64,000 nucleotides of DNA. It comes from Ligula intestinalis (lineage: Eukaryota > Platyhelminthes > Cestoda > Diphyllobothriidea > Diphyllobothriidae). The notes beneath the pieces are model-generated. The model was not told the DNA's origin and made no database searches. It saw only the letters and a program-made list of their open reading frames with translations. The stretch covers positions 25,933,306 to 25,997,305 of the forward strand of contig JAYGXS010000008.1 in assembly GCA_036362985.1 (NCBI GenBank). The letters are read 5' to 3'. Of the stretch, positions 44,784 through 55,109 are shown piece by piece; positions within the stretch are counted from its first letter, which is position 1, and each line of letters starts with the position of its first letter. Both the position numbers and the translations under genes were made by a program.

Positions 44784-44814
<31 letters not shown>
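44784..44814. repeat. (TA)n microsatellite
   Basis: About 14-15 TA units without interruption. Confidence 0.95.
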
Positions 44815-44815
<1 letters not shown>

Positions 44816-45027
44816 AAGAATCACCAGCTCTCTTTTGCTTTTACCCCATTTGCGGTGAGACTATGCAGTGCACACCTCATTTGAAAGAGGGAGAAAAAAC
44901 AGCTAGTCTGTTTTGTTAGCACAAGTTCTGAAAAAAACGTTTTGCACTGAGAAGGATAAGTACAAGGGTTCTGGACAAACGTGAATACTTTATTTCACAC
45001 AGTTGTGAAAAACTCGGTGGTCTCCGT

Positions 45028-45601
45028 TGCGGCAAAAGTAGCTTATGCAGCCCCACTCATATACCGCTATTCCCAACATTTTTTCTTGCAAAAATGGTGG
45101 TTATAGAGTTTCGTGTGGTGGGGAAATAGGATAGGCAGAGAAAACATTTTTCAGAAGTGTAAACTGAAAAAATGTAGTCGAAATTGCTTCCCGCGGCCTC
45201 TGAGAGCAGGTTGTTCCGCATGTAAATTGAAGGTGTGCGCGGCGCTTTGCGCCGCGGACGATACTAATCTAACTCCAGAACGATAAGTTGGACCACAGGT
45301 AAGTTGAGGTAGACGACCTCTTAACCACCATTTCAATTTTTCGGGAAATTTAAGAAACCTGTAGTTTGATAATCGAGTTTTTCTGCAATAAGTAAAACGA
45401 TAATACGGATACGAAAAATCTACAGATATAAATCAACAAGACTTCTAAATACAGTAAAATAAAAAGGCATTTAGCATTTATTGAAGTATACTCCACTGCG
45501 TGTTCTATTTTCCGCCCATAAAACCCGATAACTACCGTTTTCGTAGGATAGCATGCAGGTTGTAGGGATTACTGAGTGGGGCTTCATAAGCTTCTGTTGC
45601 C
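45028..45601 (+). repeat. R580 dispersed repeat, copy 2
   Basis: Collinear with 6,617-7,200: GTAGCTTATGCAGCCCCACTC, GAAATAGGATAGGCAG, GGACCACAGGTAAGTTGAGG, ACCACCATTTCAATTTTTCGG, AAAGCATTTAGCATTTATTGAAGTATA (quoted in part) and GCATGCAGGTTGTAGGGATTA. The copies differ mostly by substitutions. It ends exactly where a tRNA-like S2 unit begins. Confidence 0.85.
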
Positions 45602-45604
45602 TTG

Positions 45605-45860
45605 GTGGGACTAGAATCCTCAGCAACATGGGTAAAGGCTTCAGTACGGGCGACGCTCTAACCAACTAAGCTACGAGGCTCCCGACGGAGCCGTAAGTTT
45701 CATCACATTTGAGTCACGCTACTACGCCCAGCCTACTGAGGCGTAGGGAATCCACAAATTGTGATGCATTAAGCTGACTACTGCCGAAGCAGAATTTCCT
45801 AGGCAATCAATCTAGAATCCACCAGTTGACTACTAGGCATAATTAATTATTATTTGGCAG
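45605..45860 (-). repeat. S2 SINE-like unit with recognisable tRNA-like head
   Basis: The minus strand (45,690 to 45,605) reads GCCTCGTAGCTTAGTTGG (A-box region), TTAGAGCGTCGCCCGTACTG, and GAGGATTCTAGTCCC as a degenerate B-box arm. The rest (AGCTGACTACTGCCGAAGCA, ATCTAGAATCCACCAG) matches the other S2 copies. Pairing of an acceptor stem is not convincing and the T arm is mutated, so it is a retroposed tRNA-like head and not a functional tRNA gene. Confidence 0.65.
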
Positions 45861-46227
45861 TACAGGCAACTGAACTACAATAAATTACATATCTGATGAA
45901 AAGTTCGGGATTAAAGGATTTAACGCATACTTGGGGTTGTTTTCTTAGTTCATTGGGTTGACTTGAGGCACAAAATGTGGTTTACTAGAATTTACTTCCG
46001 TTCAGATCAGAATACTGGGAGAAAAAAGAGGCGAAAGTGGGCGAAATTCAGCATTTGTTGATATCCGAAGAATCTCCTACGCTATTAAACGCTGCGGAAA
46101 CTAATTTCTTGTGTGCGCTTGTTCCACTATAAAAGAACATTCATGAATAGCAGAAAATTTTCAATATCATCTGTTCAAAAGCGGAAAACATTGCCAATAG
46201 AGGAGAATATACGAGTTCCAGGCAGCA

Positions 46228-46373
46228 GTTCCGAAGAAGAAGATGCTATCACTGGAACAAGGACTTTATTTTCCTGACGTTTCGGATTCCGCTGACTAAG
46301 TATTCCCGACGGAATTCGAAACGTCAGGAAAATAAAGTCCTTGTTCCAGTGATCGCATCTTCTCCTTCGGAAC
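46228..46373. mobile_element. PLE-alpha ends forming a 64-base near-perfect palindrome
   Basis: 46,228-46,291 is the reverse complement of 46,310-46,373 with only three mismatches; the spacer is 18 bases. Each arm runs from GGATTCCG/CGGAATTCG through GAAACGTCAGGAAAATAAAG to the alpha extremity GATGCGATCACTGG... CCGAAC. No coding remnant lies between the arms. Confidence 0.9.
46292..46325 (+). ncRNA. Hammerhead-like motif across the palindrome centre
   Basis: CUGACUA (consensus CUGANGA, so G8 is U), stem II AUUCC/GGAAU with a CGAC loop, CGAAAC (46,317-46,322) and GUC (46,323-46,325). The stem is excellent, but the G8 change should kill catalysis. Confidence 0.45.
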
Positions 46374-46379
46374 GGAAAA

Positions 46380-48480
46380 CATTGTTTTGCGTCTATGAAA
46401 TAGAGTTAAGTGTAAATAAGAGACAGCGCATTAATTTTGGGAAAAAAAGAGCAAACATAATTTTAAAAATATATTTTGCAAAACTGCCAAGTTTTGTGCC
46501 ATAAAATTCAGTAATAAACTTTTAAGGCTGCTCTTTGCTATATTCCATATTAAATTTATATTTTAGATTTGAGGAGTTACGAGCAAGGAATCCGTTTGAC
46601 AACTTTATTCGTATGAGGCAACCAAATTCAGTGTAAAATCGATATGAAGTTGGAGACCGTTAAAATAATAAACATTTGACAGCGTTGTCACGGGACTTTG
46701 TGAAACAGTTTTTTTCAAAAATCACCGTTGATATTATTGCCACTCTGCTCTGCATTTTTTTTATTAAAAAACTGAGTCTAGAAGTAACCAAATATGCTGA
46801 AAGCTGTTCCGTTTTAGACAAAACATTTGGCTCCTTCATTTATAACAGGAGAGGTTTTTCTAATTGTTAGGGAAATCAATCTACTGGCCAAAATTTTCCA
46901 TTCTGATCTTGACTTTATCATAAATCAATTTGAAGTTCGCAAAAATCAGACGCCAAAATATATAAGTTAAGCTTTTTCTCTAGAGTTGACTTGCTATAGA
47001 ATTTTTCTAAATCAATCTTAAGCACATTCATTCGTGACTTTTTTAGTGGACGTTTAGTTATCTCGGCAATGAGTTAACATGATTGAATCATTCTGAAACT
47101 ATGAAAGACACAGATAATGGCATAAGAAAAACATGTTCAAATCTCGTTATTTAGGTAAATGCTTTAAAGATTTATCTTATTTTAACGTTTTGGTAAGTAC
47201 GTGGAATATAGTCATCATTTAGGTTCAATCGACGGAAGCCAGTGAAAATGGTAAAGTCATAATTAGAAATTCAAGGAAGATCTGAAACTCTTTGTAATCA
47301 AAATCCCCCAATAAGTACAAAAATATTTGGCGGAAGGCAATTACTCTTATAGTACAAAAATGCTGCGTTTATGATTGCAGATGACAATTAAATTTAAATT
47401 TATCAGTCACTGGCCGGCCTGTCCACGCGTGAGCTTACGAAATATCTTAATCCTGTGACCTTCCAATGAGCCAAGTCAAGCGCTATTGTGGTTGCTTTAG
47501 TCCAACGCAACTCAGACAATGCATAAACGAAAGAAAAAAATAGAAATTCTCGTTAAAACGTATTGGAATATATACTCAAACTTTGGGCTGCTCAGCAACA
47601 TCCATCGATTGCGTTCCACGTAATATGGAAGCACATATATCCGAAAACTTGACAAAACTATTATTTTTCAACGTTATTTTACTTTTCCTGCTATATTTAC
47701 TCGGTGGTTTTGTATAAAAATGGCTTTCTCCTCAAAAAAACCGTAAGTTAATCTAGTACGCCCGATTTCCACTTCTCAGGAATCTTCCACTTTGCTAAAA
47801 AGCTTGTATCTCTATTAAACGTTATATTCCTTCAGAAATCACAACATGCCATATTGTGAAGAACGACCATTACTTTATTGTTGTAAGACTTTTGGGGCCG
47901 CAGCTTCGGCTGCGTTTGAGTAACAAGAAGTTACTTGTAAAAATCCTTGGATTTCATGAGTTAGTGAACCTACTGTACTAATTAGGAAATCCTGCTTGAG
48001 CAGTCAGATTGGTAAATCAGAAGTTTTGGGTCCTAGAAGTTGCGGTAGGCTGAGCGGGTAGCTTGACCCCACAGCACCCGGTAAGGGGACCCCGTAGGTC
48101 AGTTTATTAGAGCGTTGGCAGTACAAAGGCCACAGAGGACGCAACGTCTTTCACAAATGGGTCAAAGTAATTATTTAAATCAGCCGCAATCCCCTTATTC
48201 TGCGACAGTGCCACAGTTCATCTCGCCGTCAATCTAGTATTGGTTTCAGATAAGCCACGTATGGCAACGTTGGACCCCGTCGACTGCTCTTCTTGCAACG
48301 GAAAGGCCTACGTGATGTAAGTAGAGAACTGACTGGCATACTTCTCGGTCCAATTTAATGGCATTCTGCGCTAGAGTTCATTCCTGTATTTGGTGCAGGA
48401 TACAAAACAGCCGATAAAGACAGGCTGCTTTAAGAAAACAACGGTTTTTGTGGGAGGTTCTGCCTCCCACATCATCGTGC
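46380..48480. other. AT-rich DNA without a recognised gene
   Basis: Short open frames only. Nothing matched the repeat families of the window. Confidence 0.3.
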
Positions 48481-48489
48481 GGTACTCGC

Positions 48490-48940
48490 CAGCGATAGTA
48501 TTGGCGGTTATTTCTGGCTTATTAGCTGTCGTCGGCCAGTCATACCCAGACCCAGTGGCTGTCAGGGACTCTGTAGAGGCCATTGACAAAGTGGAATAGA
48601 TGAATTTCGTTAGCCATTGAGTGAACGCTCATCAACGATTGTCAATATACCTGGCGTAAAAACCAGCAAGACAACGAGCTCTTGGCTCACTGGTTAGGGT
48701 GTTTGACTCTGATCAAAGAGAAGGCAAGTTCAAGACTCGTGTGGGTTGGAGTATGACTGGCTGACGATGGCTAACAAGCTAGAATTGGTCATTCCAGTCT
48801 CCCTTGTTCTTACCGGCAATACTATTTGCCTATACTCCCAGCTGCTACGGTCATCAGGAACTCTGTCGAGGCCCTAGGCAGAGTGGGACAGATGAGTTCC
48901 ACTAACGGTCGGGTGAACGTTCATCAACGGAATATCCCTA
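48490..48940. repeat. S1 SINE-like copies, opposite then same orientation
   Basis: 48,500-48,560 is an inverted S1 body (TTTCTGGCTTATTAGC, CCAGTCATACCCAGACCC). From 48,600 a plus tail (GAGTGAACGCTCATCAACG) runs into a plus head (GGCTCACTGGTTAGGGTGTTT, GGCAAGTTCAAGACTCG), body (GACTGGCTGACGATGGCTAA) and a second tail ending at about 48,940. Confidence 0.7.
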
Positions 48941-48944
48941 CCAC

Positions 48945-50345
48945 ACAACGTCATGGAATGCAACTTTGTTTTGCTTCGAATTGCTGTCCAATAGCAGCTT
49001 CCAGGCCACACTAGAAAACCTGAATTAATGTTTACGTTGTGCGTTCCCTCCTCCGTCGCCTGCGTGGGGTGGCAGGTGAGGGTCAAGCTGGGGTCTTTCC
49101 AGCAGATGAGCGAGGCTTGTTTACTTCCTAGGTTGACCCGGGATGCGCGTATCCGGGTCGGACGACAACATGTGCGTACCTGCGGGTGCGTCCTACCCTT
49201 TGACTGCACATCTGATCAGCCACTGGGCCCAGTTTCATTACCAACGGGCTTGGCGTGGGCAGGACAAGGGGTGCGAGAGAGAGAGAGAGCGACATGGTTT
49301 GATGTCACCCCCTGTCCTTAATTGCTTACCATAGGTGCGCACTTAAGCTGTCACAACAGGCCAGCAGTGTTGACTTTGGCCAGGTGTCGATTGACGGGAT
49401 CACCTGAGTTTACCGCGGGACTGACGGTCAGACTGCATTGTCTGGTGGTATAACGAACCCTCCCGGACCATGGGGGTTTGAATGTGCCAAGCTCACTTTT
49501 CGTGCGGATCTGGATGAGGATGGCGTGATCACCTGTTGGTGAAGATGCCAGTGTTCCTGCCCATTTCCCTCGCTGACACCGCTAACCCCGTTACCATAGC
49601 ATCCTGTATCGACATCTGTTTTTACCGTCAGCGCCTCCACGGCTTTCATCTGCAGTTGCCCACAACGCTGCACTCCCCCGGTATCTAACTGATATTCTGT
49701 GACCACCCCACACTCCCAGTGAATCGATTGTATAGGCCCTTTGTGATCTTTTGTATCACATCATTCCCCTGTTTACTATTTACCAATTCCTTTATCTTAA
49801 CAGATCTTATTTGTAACTATCTCCTTATTCTTCTACCTCCCTATGCGAACGTGTGCTTGCAGTGACTGACAACTCCATCGGATGTTACATCCGGAGACCT
49901 ATACAGGTGAATTACTGCTTTAGGTGTGTGCCAACCTCAATGTCCTTGGCCGCTACACTGGTTCTTACAACAATCTAACCTCCATGAGATTCGACCGCCC
50001 ACTCCCCTTTCGACTGATATGCATGAGCTGGGGACGCGTAGCCGAGTTTACCAGTTCTGCCAGTCCTTGTGCCCAAATCTCCTTCATCTTATCTTGTCGT
50101 GGATGCAAGAAGGGGGGAGGTAGAGTACAAACGAGTCCGCTTACCCGTGTGCAGATTCTCATTCGAGGCTCAGCTAGGTCTGGGTCGTGCATAGGGGTGA
50201 ATTTTCGTCGGATGCAGCAGCTATAGCCTGATTTCCGGCCTAACAAGTCCGAGGAAAACTCTGGGCTGGATTTAAAATATATCGTCCATATTGCGAAACT
50301 TAAACCTGCGAGAAAAATAACAGACATCAGCAGCAAATGCTTTAT
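48945..50345. other. No gene recognised
   Basis: GC-neutral sequence with open frames up to 123 codons (49,965-50,336 minus) that show no known domain. CCCAGTTTCATTACCAACGGG near 49,227 resembles CCCAGTTTCATCGTCAGTC at 52,470, suggesting a weak dispersed repeat. Confidence 0.3.
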
Positions 50346-50374
50346 TTTCTCTCGCTAGGCGGTGGCTTGTTGCG

Positions 50375-50505
50375 GTGGTGGGGGAGAGAGAGTGAGGTCG
50401 ACACTCGGCGCACCTGATGTGCTTGAGACTACTGTGGTGCGCTAAAAGCCAAGGCTTGGAGGGTTGCCAGCTGATGGCACAACTCGCACACCGCAGTCAG
50501 CCCAG
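50375..50505 (+). repeat. Dispersed repeat, second copy of 10.4 kb
   Basis: GGTGGGGGAGAGAGAGTGAGG, GATGTGCTTGAGAC, GGTGCGCTAAAAGCC, TTGGAGGGTTG in the order of 10,408-10,530. Confidence 0.65.
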
Positions 50506-50699
50506 TGTGTGTTGTAACTTACCATACTAACAGCCTAGATACTAGCTAAAAGGTCCAGACAAGTGTTTCTCCAGTATTGTGCCACTGCTTAACACAGTTG
50601 CGAGGGGTCTGGCTCACCAGCTTTCACTGTCTGCTTTCCGGTTGATGTACAGGTTTTGAAAGTTCAGCTTTTTTATCTCCTGCACGCGGAAATCCCCTG

Positions 50700-50922
50700 A
50701 CCTCTTGAAGCCACGTCATCCAAAAACACACAAAACGAGGCCACGGAGAATAGTCAAGCGCAAGCTGCGCGGCTGACATACAGAACTCAATCCGCGGACC
50801 GCGAGAACATCCCCCCTGTCTCATCTGGGCATGGCAACCAGCATCCTACCCGCGCAGGCGCCCGCGTTCAGGAGACGAGGGAAAACTCAGCTGCTTAATT
50901 ACCCTCACCCTTTTCCTCCCCC
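50700..50922 (+). mobile_element. PLE-delta 3' tail, copy 1
   Basis: About 220 bases (CTCTTGAAGCCACGTCATCC through GCTTAATTACCCTCACCC) repeat 51,717-51,935 at high identity, same orientation, 1,017 bases apart. It is the 3' untranslated part following the PLE-delta nuclease; here the nuclease is missing. Confidence 0.85.
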
Positions 50923-50944
50923 TCCCCCCTCCCTAATCTGACAG

Positions 50945-51050
50945 ATAATTTTTTTGTTTTTTTTTACGTAAAATACAGACAAACAGCATTCTTTTCTTGT
51001 ACATAACCAAGCTCTTCATATAATACAGTACGTATGTTATATATAGGCTA
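50945..51050 (+). mobile_element. Tigger 3' end fragment
   Basis: TTTTACGTAAAATACAGACAAACAG, CATTCTTTTCTTGTACATAACC and AAGCTCTTCATATAATACAG (quoted in parts) are the reverse complement of 14,060-14,150, the sequence just after the Tigger transposase stop. This is a second, inverted copy of the element's end. Confidence 0.75.
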
Positions 51051-51115
51051 GGCAGTAAACGGAAGAAACAGCATAGGAAAGCGAAATTAAACAGGATGGG
51101 ACACAACACAGACGG

Positions 51116-51180
51116 TGAGCTGCGCGTAAATTAGTTTCCAGTTAAAGTAGACTTGCGCTGCATCTACCGCACTTTTCCAA
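51116..51180 (-). repeat. Short dispersed repeat, inverted copy of 2.9 kb
   Basis: Minus strand has AGTGCGGTAGATGC and CGCAAGTCTACTTTAA. Confidence 0.45.
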
Positions 51181-51386
51181 CGCTGACTTTGTCCAAATGA
51201 GTCAGGAAGACAGAGGGCCAGATCAGACGCATGAGACTGCCAGCAGACCTTCCCTGTCTGGCAAATGTTATTACTTCCTTCCCTGTGGCAAACTTACGCA
51301 TACTCTTCACAAACCTTTCTCTTTTAGGAATGGGCGGTAAAAACTGACTACTGTTTCAGACCACATCGATGTGCATCTAATCTATC

Positions 51387-51705
51387 AGCTGTTATTGTGG
51401 AGCGGGCTCTATTGGCCGAACAACGCGACGTCTGGAGAAGAGAATACGCGAGCACATACCAGCCTGGCTCAGAAGAGGGGAGAATAGACCGATCTCAAGC
51501 TCAATCACCGCCCACCGAATTGATACAAACCACCAAGTGGACGCGAGAGAAGCCTTTCGGGTCATATACCGCACACCAACACACTAGTCCAAAGGCCTGC
51601 GCATATGGGGGTGTAAACCACAGCAGAGGCAGTGGCAATACGGTTAGTAAAACCCACTCCATGCTGTCAAAGGGCGCCGGTACAAGCAATCTGCCTCCCT
51701 TGGCC
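51387..51705 (+). pseudogene. PLE-delta GIY-YIG endonuclease remnant, frameshifted
   Basis: The coding frame at 51,387-51,587 reads SCYCGAGSIGRTTRRLEKRI, REHIPAWLRRGENRPISSSI, TAHRIDTNHQVDAREAFR and stops at TAG 51585-51587. A frame change then gives TTAEAVAIRLVKPTP and CLPWPT, the Glu-bearing helix and end motif. It aligns along its length with the gamma nuclease at 43,840-44,265, so the two lineages are close. YIG reads SIG. A longer open frame of 185 codons in another frame (51,397-51,954) covers this region but is a shadow. No reverse transcriptase precedes it. Confidence 0.8.
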
Positions 51706-51716
51706 GACTGCACACC

Positions 51717-52090
51717 TCTTGAAGCCACGTCATCTGAAAATACACAAAACGAAGCCACGGAGAATAGTCAAGCGCAAGCTGTGCGGCTGACGTACAGAAC
51801 TCAACCCGCTGACCGCGAGAACACCCCCCCGCCTATGTCATCTGGGTATGGCAACCAGCGTCCTACCGGCACAGGTGCCCGCATTCAGGAGACGAGGGGA
51901 AAACCCAACTGCTTAATTATCCTCACCCTTTTCCTCCTCCCTCCCCGAACCTGACGATTATACAAACGCTGTAATCAACTGACTAATTTTATTCCCCATG
52001 TCATGTTTTGGCCTGACGATCAATGACCGAAAACAATTGTTTGCCAATACGACTTTCCAATCGTACAATGGGTGTTTTCGCAGAACTAAA
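51717..52090 (+). mobile_element. PLE-delta 3' tail, copy 2, with hammerhead-like core
   Basis: Follows the nuclease remnant directly. 51,717-51,935 duplicates 50,700-50,922, and 51,790-52,090 matches 8,964-9,243. At 52,013-52,035 the sequence CUGACGA, UCAAUGACC, GAAA, ACA resembles a hammerhead core, with stem II close to a GGUC/GACC helix but missing its first pairs. Confidence 0.7.
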
Positions 52091-52099
52091 AGTTATTTC

Positions 52100-52830
52100 T
52101 GTTCGCGGTATACATAAGTATGCATGTGTATGCGTCTGTACATCAGTGTGTGTCTTGTTGTGTTGAGTGCCTAACGGGCGGGCTGACAGTCAGGCTTTAA
52201 TGACTTTGTGGCCTGTGTGGAAGTGGGTGTTGTTGTGGTATGGGTTCACGCCCACCACATGTGCCCTCCCCCCCATCCGCGGTCTCTTCTCGACTTTTGT
52301 CTTGACATCGGGTCCCGGTGTGGGAGAGTGGGGTATATTTTCCACAAGTCTATTCTCATTCTAATCCCGTGGGAGTCACCACGCCGCTCCAACCTGCTGA
52401 AAATCCTGGTGAACATCGTCGAGCGCGATGGTCGAACTGTCGGCGCGTCCCAACAGTTCAGACACTGTACCCAGTTTCATCGTCAGTCAACTTGGCCTGG
52501 AAAAGTGTCCAGGGCCAAGGGAGCGGAAGGGAGTGTGACGTCCTCACCATAAATGCGTATTGAAGCTATCATGACGCCCAAGCCATAGTGACTTTGTGGG
52601 CCACGAGGTCATCCGGACTTCCTTGGAACTGAGGGTTGGAATGTGTTGGCTGCTACTCCCGGCTAGGTGTCAGGACTGAGGCAAATTTTTGTTTGTTCGA
52701 CGCTCTATTCATTGCAACTGGTAGATTTAGTTGCTCAGGAGCGTGCATAACAGACTCGTTATCATGCTGTCCTGATGACTCATCCCACGGTGCACTTTGG
52801 CAATATTATAACACAGCTGACCCATGTTTG
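52100..52830. other. No gene recognised
   Basis: Contains the weak similarity to 29.25 kb (52,375-52,440). No domain is supported. Confidence 0.3.
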
Positions 52831-52835
52831 CCATG

Positions 52836-52935
52836 TTTGACCATTTTCTGACAGGCGAAATACGGCACAACAATTGCATTAGAAAGGCCCATTCGTGTAT
52901 GAGCGTCTCTTGCAGGCCTTCACACATGGTGTCAA
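52836..52935 (+). repeat. Dispersed repeat Q, copy 1
   Basis: TCTGACAGGCGAAATACGGC, AAAGGCCCATTCGTGTATGAGCG match 54,363-54,415 and 60,465-60,530 (ACAAAATGCCCTTTCGTGTATGGGC, quoted in part). Confidence 0.5.
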
Positions 52936-53097
52936 TGCTATGGAAGTCGTGGTTCACCTTTTCACACATAATCCCCTACTTGTTGTTAACTCACATTGAA
53001 ATCCTTCCTATCTGATAGGTTAGTTGTGTTTACTAGTAAATGTCACGTTCCATATTTTTGTTATGGCCTTCTTTGTCACGCGCGAATCCACCTTGTT

Positions 53098-53960
53098 TCC
53101 ACCCCCCCCCCCCCCCTGCTCCCCCTCCCCCCCCTCTGCCCCCCCCCCCCCCCCCTCCTTCCCCCCCCCCCCCTCCCTCTGCTCCACCTCCCGTCCTTCT
53201 CACTGCGTCCCAGCCCCGCCTGTCCTCCCTTCACGTTACTTGCATCCTCTCACCCTTTTTGCGATGTCTGCCTTTACAACACTTCCACTCCTTCTCGTTC
53301 TCCTTCGCAAACTTCTTTCTCCCCCCCCCCGTCCTTGGCTGGGATATCTTTCGCTGCATACCTCATCATCCTCCTCGTTATCCCTCTCTGTTATTCGTGT
53401 TTCCTTCCTCCCCACGACCCAACTCTTTCCCCCTCTTAGCCCTTCTCCGCTTCACTCTTCTTGCTTCTGACCCCCTTGCTCCCGTTATCCTTGTCTTCTC
53501 ATAACCCCATTCTACCTCCACGTTCTCCTTTCTGCTCTCCTAATTACCATCCACCCCTGTCAACTCACTCCTTCTTTTCATCACCGTCCTCTTCGTCTTT
53601 CTCCTTCACCGTCTTTTTGCTGTGCCGCTCCTTTTTCCGTTCACTCTCCTCATCGTCCTGCTTGCAGCCTCCAACCATTGTTCACGTCTTCCCTATCCTC
53701 ATTCCCTCACTATTCTTCCTTGTTCTCGATCTCCTTCTAGCTCCCTCTCTGTCTTACCCCTGTTCGTGTCCTCCTTCTCAACCCCCTCCTTCTTCAGGTT
53801 CACCCGCTTTTTACCCACCTTCTACATTCTCCAGCTCCTAATAAGCTCACTCCTTCCATTTCTCTTTCTCCATTGCACATATACTCACCTTCAACTGCTT
53901 ATTTCTTCTCATCAACCTTTCCCCCCTTCTTCCTATCCTCTTCACCCCATCGTGAAATGG
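53098..53960. repeat. Long pyrimidine (C/T) tract
   Basis: About 860 bases with very few purines on the plus strand, starting with poly-C runs (53,101-53,172) and grading into CTCCTT-type repeats. The three overlapping proline/serine-rich open frames of 125-154 codons here are products of composition. Such a tract can form H-DNA or block polymerases, and it may hide assembly errors. Confidence 0.9.
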
Positions 53961-54354
53961 CAGGACAGTTTTCAGCAGCCCAGTAGGTCAAAGCATTGAT
54001 TATCGAGTTGTTTTGAGCTCTGTCATTCCTCCGATCTATATCTGCGTTGCTCGCAAATTGGACTACTCCTTCAGGAGCGTACGCATTCAGGTCGTGGAAC
54101 AAGAGGAGGCAGTTCTCGCCAGTTAATTCTTAACGCATTTCACTCCATATTTACTGCCAGCATTTCCGAAAGGGCGGACTAGGTTGACCAGTTTCGCCTT
54201 TTCTTACCTCCGTTTTTATCTTTTGAGGGCAACGTTTCTGACCTGTCATGATGCAAAGACCTCCGCCGATTAGATTTAATTTTATCTCACTTCTCGCATC
54301 ATAACTGGGCAGCTGCATACCGGGCAGTAGTGGATTTTTTCGTCAATTTTTGCC

Positions 54355-54470
54355 TGTCCACTTGCCTGACAAATGACGTCATTGTACGCGAAATGCCCTT
54401 TCGTACACAGAGGCTTCGGAGAGCACAAACGGATAATTTATGCACAGGTGATTGCAGTAGCTCTGGGACA
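54355..54470 (+). repeat. Dispersed repeat Q, copy 2
   Basis: GCCTGACAAATGACGTCATTG and GCGAAATGCCCTTTCGTACACAGAGGC (quoted in part) match copies at 52.85 and 60.47 kb. Confidence 0.5.
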
Positions 54471-54499
54471 CTTTGTAAGCAGCAAACAGTGCAAAATTT

Positions 54500-54610
54500 A
54501 TTGGATCCATAACTTTTCGGGAGCACTCATCAGTTGCAGCCACTCCAATGCGTGGAAGAGTAACAAATGCGAAAAATACGAAATTGAATTTGTACAGAAA
54601 GGTCACTGGT
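54500..54610 (-). mobile_element. PLE-beta 3' terminal sequence
   Basis: Minus strand after the nuclease gives TTTCTGTACAAATTCAATTT, GCAACTGATGAG and TTATGGATCCAATAAA, the same end as the inverted pair at 36,352-36,618. Confidence 0.7.
54510..54533 (-). ncRNA. Hammerhead-like core, PLE-beta
   Basis: Minus strand CUGAUGA (54,527-54,533), GUGCUCCC (stem II G-C, U/C mismatch, G-C), GAAA (54,515-54,518), AGUUA with cleavage expected after UUA. The core boxes are consensus; stem II has one mismatch compared with an inferred GGG/CCC. Confidence 0.5.
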
Positions 54611-54707
54611 AATAAGGCTAATTGGTAAATTAAGAAGGTTAAAACAAAGTTGAAGGAGAAACAAAGGAAAATGGGTCACGAGAAAATGCAAATCTGGGAG
54701 CCTGTTG

Positions 54708-55094
54708 TTACCAAGGCAAGGCTAGGTTAGCCACATGCTCCAACTGTTTGCATAGGTCCGGTTTAGAGCGTCTTATATAGGCTGCTTCCAGGTAGCGCAA
54801 GATGCGAGATTTTCGTGCTCGAACAAGAACTCGGAATGAGGTTATAGGGTCCACAGAGTGACCCATGTCCAGCAAGTGTTCTGTAATGGAGGAATGAGGG
54901 GATCGGTTTTCCTGCTTGAATAACCAACTAGGCAGGTGTTCCTTTGCTCTGACTGCCAATTGCCTTTGCATTTTTCCTATGTACTTGCATCCGCAAGTGC
55001 ATGTGAATTCATAAACGCAATTCGAGGTGGCGTGCAATGGTAAGGGATCTTTAGCACAAGGAACTGGCAGAGGCTTAGTTGGAGAGCAGAACAT
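54708..55094 (-). pseudogene. PLE-beta GIY-YIG endonuclease domain
   Basis: A 128-codon open frame encodes SNCVYEFTCTCGCKYIGKMQ (GIY strand as VYE, cysteines, then YIG), RQLAVRAKEHLPSWL, SITEHLLDMGHSVDPITSF, LRYLEAAYIRRSKPDLCKQL (conserved Glu) and ends ANLALPW. The domain looks complete. It would nick target DNA for reverse transcription. It is out of frame with the upstream reverse transcriptase (several frameshifts), so it could not be made as part of the full protein. GKMQ replaces the usual G-(R/K)-T. Confidence 0.9.
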
Positions 55095-55109
55095 GAGCTT
55101 AGCGGCGTA

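Noticed and set aside
45605..45690. Functional tRNA gene on the minus strand
   Set aside because: The A-box region is good but the T arm is mutated and the acceptor stem does not pair; flanks match other S2 copies, so it is a SINE-like head.
51397..51954. 185-codon plus-strand open frame
   Set aside because: The GIY-YIG domain is encoded in other frames over the same bases, so this frame is a shadow.
52996..53999. Proline/serine-rich open frames of 125-154 codons in three frames
   Set aside because: All three frames are open because the tract is nearly pure pyrimidine; no start context or domain.
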